A DNA stretch of 58,260 nt. It comes from a bacterium. Its GTDB lineage: Bacteria; UBA9089; CG2-30-40-21; SBAY01. The position numbers were made by a program, and so were the translations under genes. How positions within the stretch are numbered: position 1 is the first letter of the stretch; every line of letters starts with the position of its first letter. The notes under the pieces were generated by a model, which was not told the DNA's origin, searched no databases, and saw only the letters and a list, made by a program, of their open reading frames with translations. The stretch is taken from assembly GCA_040757115.1 (NCBI GenBank), contig JBFLYA010000003.1:1-58260 (forward strand), written 5' to 3'. Positions 34,273 to 42,945 of this stretch are shown here, piece after piece.

Positions 34273-35319
34273 ATGGTCAACGACAACACAGGAACAAAAA
34301 AATTAAAAAAAGAATATCTTAAAGCATTCCTTCTGGACTTTTTTTTGGTAACATATGGTATAATAATCAGTTATAGAATAATTTATATTAAACTAATAAA
34401 AGGGGTTCGGTTTCCCTCATTTCCAGAGGAGAATATAGTCTATTGTTGTGCTATTGGTATCTTATTAGCAGTGATGTGGTCTTTGACAAAGAATTCGTTA
34501 GGCAATAAGATTTGTGGTCTTATAAAAAATGGACAACAAGGAATATTTAGAAATTCTTGGAAATTTTTTGCCGGGTTTCTTATCATTTTAACATTTATTG
34601 CAGGGTGGGAGATTACTCAAATTTCGGTTTCTGATTTATTTAATTTTGATGGACTTCAAGGAGCTAAAAGGATCTTCCATGCACTTTTTCAACCTAATAC
34701 ATCCATCTTTGATCAAGTATTATTTGCAATAATTGAGACAATTTATATAGCCTTAATGTCAACATGTTTTGCCATCCCCATTGCTTTCATCTTAAGTTTT
34801 TTGGGTGCAAGGAACTTGATGAAGCAAAATAAGGTTACTTTCACTATCTATTGTCTAGTGCGAATTGTACTCAATTTTTGTCGTTCGATTGAACCTCTTA
34901 TTTGGGCAATTATATTCTCAGTCTGGGTGGGAATTGGACCTTTTGCTGGTATGCTTGCCCTTATGCTTCATTCTATTACTGCACTTGGAAAACTTTATTC
35001 TGAACAAATAGAAAGTGTTAGTGAAAGACTTATTGAAGCTATCACAGCCACAGGCGCTTCGTTTATACAAGTTATATGGTTTGCAGTTGTCCCTCAAATT
35101 ATTTTACCATTTTTATCATTTACTATCTACCGATGGGATATCAATGTAAGAATGGCAACTATCATTGGATTTGTGGGAGGAGGAGGTATTGGGACCTTAC
35201 TTATTCAGTATCAGGGACTGGCTAAATGGAATGAAGTGGGATTAATCATCATTATGATTGCAATTGTTGTATGGATATTGGATTATATTAGTGCAAAAAT
35301 TCGTGAGGCTATATATTAA
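34273..35319 (+). CDS. phnE: PhnE-like ABC transporter permease
   Basis: 348 aa. About seven hydrophobic helices, with an EAA-type cytoplasmic loop (EAITATGASFIQVIWFAVVPQ) that contacts the ATPase. RVRFPS-type N-terminal elongation (two extra helices, residues 15-75) makes it longer than simple PhnE proteins. It follows phnC by 7 bases with only a weak ribosome site, suggesting coupled translation. It is the last clearly linked gene of the operon. Confidence 0.85.
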   Translation: MVNDNTGTKKLKKEYLKAFLLDFFLVTYGIIISYRIIYIKLIKGVRFPSFPEENIVYCCAIGILLAVMWSLTKNSLGNKICGLIKNGQQGIFRNSWKFFAGFLIILTFIAGWEITQISVSDLFNFDGLQGAKRIFHALFQPNTSIFDQVLFAIIETIYIALMSTCFAIPIAFILSFLGARNLMKQNKVTFTIYCLVRIVLNFCRSIEPLIWAIIFSVWVGIGPFAGMLALMLHSITALGKLYSEQIESVSERLIEAITATGASFIQVIWFAVVPQIILPFLSFTIYRWDINVRMATIIGFVGGGGIGTLLIQYQGLAKWNEVGLIIIMIAIVVWILDYISAKIREAIY

Positions 35320-35418
35320 AATATTTCAGAAAGATAATCAAGGGTAATTTTTTATCTTGACTTTCAAGTAACATTAGTGTATCTTAATAGAAGCATGAAT
35401 GTTAAAAGGAGAAAGGAT

Positions 35419-36192
35419 ATGTCAAACACAACTAAGGAGGCAGTTAAATCCCAATTCTCTAAACAAGCAGAGTTTTACTCAAGAAGTACCTCTCATTCTG
35501 AAGGGGAATCTTTAGAATTAATGGTAACGTGGGCTGAGCCAAAAACTACAGATATTGTTCTTGACATAGCTACAGGGACAGGTTTTACTGCTTTTGCCTT
35601 TAGTCCTCATGTCACAAAAGTAGTAGCTACTGATATGACTCAAGCGATGCTTGAGCAAGCAGAGAAACTCTCAAAAGAAAGGAATCTTTCAAATATTGAA
35701 TTTAAACTTGCAGAAGCAGAATCTCTTCCTTTTGGTGATAACGAATTTGATATTGTCACCTGTCGAATTGCACCTCATCACTTCTCTTCGATTGAAAAAT
35801 TCTTATCTGAAGCCAAAAGAGTAGTAAAATCTACTGGTCGAATATTAATCGCAGATACTACCTGTCCTGAAAACCTTCAAGTAGCAAAATGGCAAAATGA
35901 GGTTGAGAAACTTAGAGACCCCTCTCATGTTTATAATTACTCACTTTCAAGTTGGAATGAAATGATTGGAAAAAGTGAATTAAAGTTGGAAAAATCTACT
36001 ATAATTTTGTCTCCAATAATGTCTTTCTCAGATTGGGTAGAAAGATCAGGAAGTAATAAAAATGTCATTTTGGAACTTCGCAAGAAATTTTTAGAAGCCC
36101 CTTCTAATGTGAAGGAAATCTTTGGAATTAAAGAGGAAAATGGAGAAATCTTTTTCTACTGGAAAATAATAGTATTAAAAGCAATTAAGTAA
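35419..36192 (+). CDS. Class I SAM-dependent methyltransferase (UbiE/Methyltransf_11-like)
   Basis: 257 aa from ATG 35419, which has AAAGGAGAAAGG upstream. Motif I VLDIATGTGFTAFAF, acidic motif II TDMTQAML, and LPFGDNEFDIVTCRIAPHHF place it in the UbiE/BioC-like group. It begins 100 bases after phnE in the same direction and may be the operon's last gene or have its own promoter. Confidence 0.8.
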   Translation: MSNTTKEAVKSQFSKQAEFYSRSTSHSEGESLELMVTWAEPKTTDIVLDIATGTGFTAFAFSPHVTKVVATDMTQAMLEQAEKLSKERNLSNIEFKLAEAESLPFGDNEFDIVTCRIAPHHFSSIEKFLSEAKRVVKSTGRILIADTTCPENLQVAKWQNEVEKLRDPSHVYNYSLSSWNEMIGKSELKLEKSTIILSPIMSFSDWVERSGSNKNVILELRKKFLEAPSNVKEIFGIKEENGEIFFYWKIIVLKAIK

Positions 36193-36254
36193 TTAAAGGT
36201 GAATGCGCTCTTGCCTGATAGGAATTTGATAATATGTAAAGAAGGTGTCCCGTC

Positions 36255-36438
36255 TATAGGACAATAAGATTCTTACCTGCATCGATATTGAAACAAGACA
36301 GATGGATCTGATTAATGCTATCCAAAGTGTTTCCGGGACGAAAACACTCGTAGTAGAAGAATCACCTTTAGCCCATTGGATAAGGAGAATCTTAAAACCT
36401 TATGTGAACAAACTTATTGTCGCAGAACCAAACTGATG
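36255..36438 (+). pseudogene. IS110-type transposase N-terminal fragment (copy B)
   Basis: The frame reads DNKILTCIDIETRQMDLIN... TKTLVVEESPLAHWIRRIL... VAEPN and stops. LVVEES with its Glu fits the second acidic residue of the IS110 DEDD transposase domain. A stop codon precedes the fragment and the C-terminal serine domain is absent, so it is dead. Homologous to 1789-1868. Confidence 0.6.
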
Positions 36439-36441
36439 AAG

Positions 36442-36628
36442 GTATTCGAGGAGAGTCTCACAAAAAGTATGGCCATTAAATGCCCAGAATTTGATTAGTC
36501 CTCCTTGTAAAATATACCCAAAATTAGATTAGCCCTGGAGGCTCAGATAGATGCATGGTATTTCTCATCTAATAAATATCAGTTGCGATTTTGAGAATTT
36601 TTAAAAAAGTATCTATGAGGTTTATTGC
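36442..36628. other. Spacer without recognisable features
   Basis: No frame of interest; probably degraded insertion-sequence DNA, judging by its position after the transposase fragment. Confidence 0.3.
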
Positions 36629-36796
36629 TAATCCCCATATCTCCTTTTCGGACACTATTTCAACCTTTATGCTAGATTAAGACACCACCAAATATTTCAA
36701 TAGTCATAAGATTCAAGCAGTGGGATTAGAAGAGGCAGGTCTAACATAAAAACCTGCCTCTCCCAACAATAAAGGGGTGAGAAAAAGGACATATTT
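36629..36796 (+). repeat. 3' flank of the surface gene with hairpin repeat, copy 3
   Basis: Matches 16709-16870. The hairpin arms aggcaggt / acctgcct are kept, though one arm carries an insertion (cagtgggattagaagaggc). It lies beyond the stop of the full-length surface gene, separated from it by a MITE. Confidence 0.75.
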
Positions 36797-36951
36797 GGGG
36801 GGACGGTTCACTTTTGTTTGAAATCTTGCGGTTAAAAGATGGAGTTGAAATTGGAAATTAGAAATTAGAAATTGGAGAGCGAACTGAAGACCTAATTTCC
36901 AATTTCCAATTTCTGCAAGAAATCATAGGAAACGATAAAATGAACCGTCCC
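36797..36951. mobile_element. 155-bp MITE with target-site duplication
   Basis: Perfect terminal inverted repeats gggacggttca (36800-36810) and tgaaccgtccc (36941-36951), with an internal aaattagaaattggag / aatttccaatttcc palindrome. It is flanked by CATATTT on both sides (36790-36796 and 36952-36958). The duplicate locus at about 16866-16875 has a single CATATTT and no insert, so it is the empty site. Confidence 0.8.
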
Positions 36952-36958
36952 CATATTT

Positions 36959-39900
36959 TTATTGCCAAAACCGCCCTGTTAGCCTTAGATAAACTCCTCT
37001 GGCTGAATAACTATCATCAGGTATCTCACCATCTTTGTATTCGATGAGGTTATATCCTAAGACAAATTTAAAGCGGCTGTTAAATCCAAAACCTAACTCT
37101 ACGATAGGATTTAGCTTATAGTCATTTGTCAAATGTTGATGTAGAATTCTATATCCGCCGGTTATATCAAACCTTTCGTTAATATTATAAGTTAATCTAC
37201 CCATTATAAGGTCAATATGAGAAATAATATCCTCTACCTCTATCCTCCTCATTGCATACTTTCCAAATAGACTCCATTTATTAGTAGGAACATAGATAGA
37301 TTCTAAGGAAGCAATAGCACTTTTATTACTAAACTCATATTTACTCAATAAATTGAATTTATTACTCTGAGTAGGTCTGTAGGCTAATGCAAGTAATAGC
37401 TTTGATTCACAAGAACCAGTCTGTGTACCTCTATCCTCTTTTTTATTCTTCTCATAGGTATATTTCAAGTAGGTTGTTAATCCGTTGTGGAATTTCTGTT
37501 TTAGGTCTGCAATTAGTAATGCGGTAGAATCATTAACACTTCCCTCTTTTGAGTAAGAATATTTTAGAGAAGAGGTTAAGTCATTATTAATTTTTTGGTT
37601 AAGTTCAACATCTCCTGAAATAGTCTCCTCTTTATCCAATTCTTTCCTAATTTCGTTTTTAGCTGACAATTTTGTTTTATCAGTTGGTGTAAAATTTACC
37701 CCAAATGAGTTAGTAGTGGAATCAGTTATCTTCCCTGCACCAATCTTTTTTTCTGCATTATTTGCAGCCGAAATGACTATCTTTGGATGTGGTGAATAAT
37801 CTATTCCAATGGTAGTAGCAATGGATTTGGTCTTCGTCCCTTCGATGTAGTCAGCCTTCCAACCAAGTGCACAGGAGGTATTTAGCGATACCGATTCAAA
37901 TAGCTTAGTTATTGCTCCTATGGTAAGGTGATGTTCTCTAAGAAGATGTTTGCCATGTGCCATTTTATTAGTTAAATCATATTGGATAGAAGGTGATATC
38001 ATATCATATTCTGATGTTAATTTGAGGCTAATGTCATGAGTTATCGTATCTAAATCACGATTAATAAAATTATCAGAATCTGTAAGGCTGTATTTTAATC
38101 CAAAATCATGCCTACCTATTGAACCTCTATCTCCTAAAGTAAACATCTGTTTACGGCTCTTGTGAATTTGGTTACTCACCTTATTTTCTTCTTGAAAATT
38201 TGCAAAGAATGTAGAATTATCAAGCTCCTGTTTAAACCCCAGTCCAAATATATCAGTTTTTGTCTTATTTTTCTTGGGCTCATTAGTAGTTATCTTCTTT
38301 TGAACATATAAGGCTTTATCAGTCATTAGCTTGTAATCAACTCGTGAGCCGTATTCTCGGATATCCTTTTGAGTAGTAAGATTAGTGATGTCATAAAACT
38401 CTGGTCCATACTGGTTAAAATCGTCTCTTTCTTTATCAGCAGTAGCCTCAATTTTATTAGAGAAGTTAGCTCCAATTTGATGATAAAAGGTCTTAACCTT
38501 GCATCTATCGTTTGAGTGAGAAGATAAGGTTTCTATAAAAGAGGCAGAGTTGTTAACTTTTGGATTTAATAGTTCTAAGTCTCCATCGGTCTGGGCATAT
38601 TCACCCTTAATAGTAAATTCTTTGCAGGGATTAAAAGAACTATCTAACCCATAAAGGTGGTAGTCAGTTGGAGACTGTTCCTCTTTGATATAAGTTGTAC
38701 CTACTTCTAAGCTCTTATGTGGTTTTGTTACTCCACGAAACCCATAAATGGCATGTTTGTAATCTGCACCTATGGGAATATATTCATAAATCACTACAAT
38801 ATAATATCTGATTCCTCCACTTTCGATTAAAGGGACAGGCTCTTCAAATATCAACCTTCCTGTATCATAATCCAGGGAATAGTCCTTATCTTTTTCTTTC
38901 TCTATAGTGGCAAAAACTTGTAAGTTTTTCTCATCCCGGGTTTGGATTTTAATCTTTTCACTTCCATCCACAATTGGGCAATGTGTAAGATAGTAAGGGC
39001 CACAAATTCCCCTCCCAGGTATATCATCCCGAGCACTAACTTGTCTTGTAGAGGCACCAAATACAGTAATCCTGGAATTGGCGATATGTTTTTCTATCTT
39101 TGCTCCGGTAAGACTTCTATGATATGTTGATAATTTATTTTCTCCTAATGCGGTTGAATAATCGCCATAAAGAAGCTCTAAATCCTTAGATTGTAATTTT
39201 AGAAAGATAGGGTCAGAAGATGGAGTGTTATTAACGACTTTACTATCATCACCATAGATTGGATAGTAATCATCTGGATTAGCCGGAGAGGATAATTTAT
39301 CCTTGCGAGTTTTCTTAGTATCAAGTGAAGTAGTAAGTTGATATTTATCTTTTAACTTAGTTTTTAAGTAAAAGGCTAAGCATCCTTTATATCTTGCACT
39401 ATTTCCATACTTTTTACGAAATGCCTTTATATTTCCAGTGACCGTATCTTCTTCCATTTCAAGCTCTGCTAATCCAATAAAAACAGGCTTATCTGTGTAA
39501 GTAGCAGAGTATCTTTTATCCGCTGCCCTTAAGATACCAAAGTCTAACTTTGCCATTCCATGAGGAGAAAGATCAATAAATTGTGGCTTAGTAGTACTTA
39601 AAGAATACTCATCAGATAAGGTATTTATGTCAATCATTAGCAGGTGACGACCTGGTTTAACCGCTGGAATTGAGTATCTACCTTCATCATCAGTAATTAC
39701 ACTCATCCCATTTTCCATAAGGATGCTTACATTACCAATTCCCGCCTCTCTATCTTGCTGTATCCCATCACCATTAGTATCCTCATATACCTTGCCAATT
39801 ATAATCCCATGCTCTCTAAATACTCCATCTTTAATCCTGACTATTGCAAATACATTAGTTACTACTTTCTCCCCTTTTTCAGCAGTGCCCGATACCTCTG

Positions 39901-41254
39901 CTAAGTTCTTTTGGTCACCAGATTCAGCATCAATCCCAACTAACACCTTGTAAGTTAGTATCTTTTCTTCATTAATTGGGAAATCGCCAATCTCCCAGGT
40001 AAAAGGATTTTTACCTATCGGGTCTTTAAAGCAGTCAGAATTTAACCTACTTGTCCCTTTGATATACTTAAAATTATATGGGAATTTATCTACTATTTTA
40101 ACCTGATTTATCTTCCCATAGCCAATATTCTTAACCTTGATGGTATAAGTTATTATATCACCAATCTGAGCGGTTTTATCACTTGCCGTTTTAATAACCA
40201 ATAAAGATGTATTGTGGTCAAGATAGATATCCTTTGTAAGTGTCTGTCCTGAAATCAAATGGAAGGTAGTAGAGGTCTTTGGATAATAATAGTCTGCCCT
40301 GGCGGTAAGATAGTAATATCCTGCGGCTAAATTACTAAAGCTATAATCACCTGTAGCATTTGATGTTGTCGAACCAACGAAATTGCCAGATGCTTCATAG
40401 ATAGAAACTACTGCATTAGCTATCACGGCACTATTCCCTGCGTCTTTTATCTTTCCCTGAATAGTACCTGTCCCGGTTGTAGTATTTGTATCTACAGTGA
40501 TTATTCCTGAGCCAATGGTAATAGAATTAATATCTTGAATCAAGTATTTATATTCATTATCAGATACAACAGTTCCAGAGCCATTTGTCCCATCCCAATT
40601 AACTGATAGTGCTCCAGAGGTTTGAGTAGCATTATTAAGTAAGGTTTTTATTACTGCATCTTCAATATCACGGATTGTCACTGTAATGGTATTATTAGAA
40701 TCGAGGTAATAATAGATAGTCGTAATATCATTTATCCCATCGCCATCTGGTGAGAATGGATTTGGCTGGACGAATGAACTCTCAAGGAAACCTGCGGTAA
40801 CACTGTAAGTAATAGTCCCATGATAATCGCCAGGGTAATCTGTCCAGTTAACTTGTAACTTATAGTCATAATCAAGGACACTACCTGCTGATGTAGTAGT
40901 ACCTCCTGAGGCTATTGTGCTTGATGTAGTGCTAAAGGAAGTCCAAACTGGATTTATAGAAGAATGGTCTGCCCATTGTAATTGACTTATAGAAATGGTT
41001 TTTGTAGCACCACTGGTTTTTATTAAATCGCCAGTAGCCTGGGCGGATAAACTCCAGTTCCCACCAGTAGAGACAACTACAATCTGCGTAGCATAAGGAA
41101 TTATACTTGATGAGTCTTTTGGACCAACATCACCAAAATTTACATTATTGCCTGAAGAGGTGATGGTGAGAATATATCCTGAAGTCTTACTTACATTCAC
41201 CAAAACACAAAATAAAATAACTATGAAAATCATTAGTTTATTAACCTTTTCCAT
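36959..41254 (-). CDS. Giant surface protein: FlgD-like, carboxypeptidase-regulatory, DUF11 and beta-barrel domains
   Basis: 1431 aa from ATG 41254, chosen because a ribosome site (aaggatgtg) precedes it and a clean signal peptide follows; the earlier ATG lies in repeat DNA. Domains in order: a beta-rich unit (~30-150, NFGDVGPKDSS...), a FlgD-type Ig-like unit (NPFSPDGDGINDITTIYYYL, ~165-250), a carboxypeptidase-regulatory-like unit (~265-335), DUF11 (DKTAQIGDIITYTIKVKNIGYGKIN, ~350-450), an SdrD-like unit (VYEDTNGDGIQQDREAGIGN, ~485-550) and ~750 residues of beta-strands ending LRLTGRFWQ, probably an outer-membrane barrel. It may be the outer-membrane assembly or anchor part of the adjoining secreted-protein genes. 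Confidence 0.85.
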   Translation of the reverse strand: MEKVNKLMIFIVILFCVLVNVSKTSGYILTITSSGNNVNFGDVGPKDSSSIIPYATQIVVVSTGGNWSLSAQATGDLIKTSGATKTISISQLQWADHSSINPVWTSFSTTSSTIASGGTTTSAGSVLDYDYKLQVNWTDYPGDYHGTITYSVTAGFLESSFVQPNPFSPDGDGINDITTIYYYLDSNNTITVTIRDIEDAVIKTLLNNATQTSGALSVNWDGTNGSGTVVSDNEYKYLIQDINSITIGSGIITVDTNTTTGTGTIQGKIKDAGNSAVIANAVVSIYEASGNFVGSTTSNATGDYSFSNLAAGYYYLTARADYYYPKTSTTFHLISGQTLTKDIYLDHNTSLLVIKTASDKTAQIGDIITYTIKVKNIGYGKINQVKIVDKFPYNFKYIKGTSRLNSDCFKDPIGKNPFTWEIGDFPINEEKILTYKVLVGIDAESGDQKNLAEVSGTAEKGEKVVTNVFAIVRIKDGVFREHGIIIGKVYEDTNGDGIQQDREAGIGNVSILMENGMSVITDDEGRYSIPAVKPGRHLLMIDINTLSDEYSLSTTKPQFIDLSPHGMAKLDFGILRAADKRYSATYTDKPVFIGLAELEMEEDTVTGNIKAFRKKYGNSARYKGCLAFYLKTKLKDKYQLTTSLDTKKTRKDKLSSPANPDDYYPIYGDDSKVVNNTPSSDPIFLKLQSKDLELLYGDYSTALGENKLSTYHRSLTGAKIEKHIANSRITVFGASTRQVSARDDIPGRGICGPYYLTHCPIVDGSEKIKIQTRDEKNLQVFATIEKEKDKDYSLDYDTGRLIFEEPVPLIESGGIRYYIVVIYEYIPIGADYKHAIYGFRGVTKPHKSLEVGTTYIKEEQSPTDYHLYGLDSSFNPCKEFTIKGEYAQTDGDLELLNPKVNNSASFIETLSSHSNDRCKVKTFYHQIGANFSNKIEATADKERDDFNQYGPEFYDITNLTTQKDIREYGSRVDYKLMTDKALYVQKKITTNEPKKNKTKTDIFGLGFKQELDNSTFFANFQEENKVSNQIHKSRKQMFTLGDRGSIGRHDFGLKYSLTDSDNFINRDLDTITHDISLKLTSEYDMISPSIQYDLTNKMAHGKHLLREHHLTIGAITKLFESVSLNTSCALGWKADYIEGTKTKSIATTIGIDYSPHPKIVISAANNAEKKIGAGKITDSTTNSFGVNFTPTDKTKLSAKNEIRKELDKEETISGDVELNQKINNDLTSSLKYSYSKEGSVNDSTALLIADLKQKFHNGLTTYLKYTYEKNKKEDRGTQTGSCESKLLLALAYRPTQSNKFNLLSKYEFSNKSAIASLESIYVPTNKWSLFGKYAMRRIEVEDIISHIDLIMGRLTYNINERFDITGGYRILHQHLTNDYKLNPIVELGFGFNSRFKFVLGYNLIEYKDGEIPDDSYSARGVYLRLTGRFWQ

Positions 41255-41301
41255 TTCTATCACATCCTTGTTGGGTAACTGGGTAATTAACATTCAATCA
41301 G

Positions 41302-42837
41302 TTACCTTATTACCCGAAATGAAACTTCTTGAGTAATTACCTCTTTACCTCCAATAATTAATGTTACTATTGAAAGATATTCTCCTGGCAAAAGTTTTAA
41401 TTCAGAGCTTTTACCTAAATTTTGTATCATCTCTGGTTCTAACTCTACTCGGGCAATAGGTATCTCACCTACAACATTTCTCTGGCTATCTATTATTTCA
41501 ATCATTCCCTCTACATAAATGGGAATCTTACATGTATTTTTAAATACTAATTCTGGAATAATTGGTTTGTTAGCTTGAGTAGTGGGAATATTAAACTTAA
41601 GTATCTTGCCTTCTTGAGATAGAACCTTTTTAATTACACAAAAATTCTGAGTTGCTACCTCTCTTTTGCCATCATATTCAACGCTTGCATAAGCGGTATA
41701 ACTGCCAATTGGTAGTCCTTCTTTTAACACTGCCTTTAGTTCTTTACTACTTCCTGCTGGAATAGTCTCTTTTTCGAAAAGTGTAGTTGCCATTATTTCA
41801 CCTTCTCTATTCTTAATGATTATTTCTCCAGTAGTTGTAAGATTGACATTTCCAGCATTAAACACGAACAAGGCAAAATAAATTGGTTTATTCCAAACAG
41901 CAATTGGAATAGTAAAAGAAATTATCTCAAGTTTTATTATTCCGATCTCATTTGGTCTGACTACCATAAATGGGGTGAGTAGTTCCACAGGTTCTCCATC
42001 TTCAATTTTAATATTAGATTCTGCTGTATATGTACCAACTGCTAAGTCTTTTAGTCTAAAGGGGAGTGTTATTTGATGTGAGTAATTAGGTAGGACAACT
42101 TCAGGTCTAATCTCCAGTTTAGCAATCTTCAATCCAAATGGATTTTTAATAGTTACATTTCCATGTAGTCTAAGATGTATATTACCTGTATTAACAAATC
42201 TTAGAAGGATAATAATAGGTTGCCCTGGTTTATCTTGTAGGAAACTAATATCACTAATCTTTCCTTTTCTTTTTAATTCTCCAGGAAATGTAAATGCCAA
42301 AATAACCGCACTCTTTACAGATTTATTATTTATAGGAGTAGTTTCAAAGACGATAGCTGTATAAAATCCACCTGTTATTTCTTCTGGTGTACGGAACTCT
42401 ACCTTAACTATTTTAGATTCTTTAGCATCAAGTATAAAATTAGATGGATTAACATCAATCAGTTTAGTCTCCCCCCATGGTTTGGTTATGAATAAATGAC
42501 TACCATCTAATTCCTGGCCTAATTGAGTAGGATAGACCTGAATCTGCTGAGAAAGATTAATAAGACTATAAACTCTAATAGGAAATGAATAACTCTTCCC
42601 ATAGATAGTTTTTTCGAGCATGAATGGGTCAAGTTTGATAGTTCTGGAGGCAAATTCTTGTTTTGTAGGTTGAAAGAGTCTTTCTGCAACCCTAAGAAAG
42701 ACCTCCTGAGTAGCACTTACCCCCTCGGCTATGGTAGGTTTTATAACAAGTAATAGTCCCAATATGAGGATTATAATAGGACTTTTTAGTCCTTGTTTGG
42801 ATACAATTGTATTGTTCTTCAATTTTATAATATCCAT
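41302..42837 (-). CDS. Secreted DUF916-like protein 1
   Basis: 511 aa with an N-terminal hydrophobic signal (IIILILGLLLVIKPTIAEG). It is made of repeated Ig-like beta units: an N-terminal one like DUF916/chaperone domains (FPIRVYSLINLSQQIQVYPTQL, then a GGFYTAIVFE strand) and several NEW3/CARDB-like units (FVNTGNIHLRLHGNVTI, FNAGNVNLTTTGEIII, FKNTCKIPIYVEGMIEI). A paralogue is encoded next. Such proteins in other bacteria sit beside WxL-type or fimbria-like subunits and hold them at the surface. GGGGTGAG precedes the start. Confidence 0.7.
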   Translation of the reverse strand: MDIIKLKNNTIVSKQGLKSPIIILILGLLLVIKPTIAEGVSATQEVFLRVAERLFQPTKQEFASRTIKLDPFMLEKTIYGKSYSFPIRVYSLINLSQQIQVYPTQLGQELDGSHLFITKPWGETKLIDVNPSNFILDAKESKIVKVEFRTPEEITGGFYTAIVFETTPINNKSVKSAVILAFTFPGELKRKGKISDISFLQDKPGQPIIILLRFVNTGNIHLRLHGNVTIKNPFGLKIAKLEIRPEVVLPNYSHQITLPFRLKDLAVGTYTAESNIKIEDGEPVELLTPFMVVRPNEIGIIKLEIISFTIPIAVWNKPIYFALFVFNAGNVNLTTTGEIIIKNREGEIMATTLFEKETIPAGSSKELKAVLKEGLPIGSYTAYASVEYDGKREVATQNFCVIKKVLSQEGKILKFNIPTTQANKPIIPELVFKNTCKIPIYVEGMIEIIDSQRNVVGEIPIARVELEPEMIQNLGKSSELKLLPGEYLSIVTLIIGGKEVITQEVSFRVIR

Positions 42838-42849
42838 TATTTCTCACCC

Positions 42850-42945
42850 CTATTTTGTGGTGGTAATTGGTTAAATGGTAACTGGTTAAATGGTAATTGG
42901 TTAAATGGTTACCAATCACCAGTTACCAATTACCAGTTACCAAGA
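42850..42945. repeat. Tandem and inverted 'taattggttaaatgg' repeats
   Basis: Three near-identical direct units (about 42861-42907) followed by their reverse complement (accagttaccaattaccagt). It can form a large hairpin and even supplies the C-terminal codons of the upstream gene (PFLVTGNW). Similar short units occur at 41268-41305, 44395-44455, 45432-45487 and 51560-51620. Confidence 0.65.
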
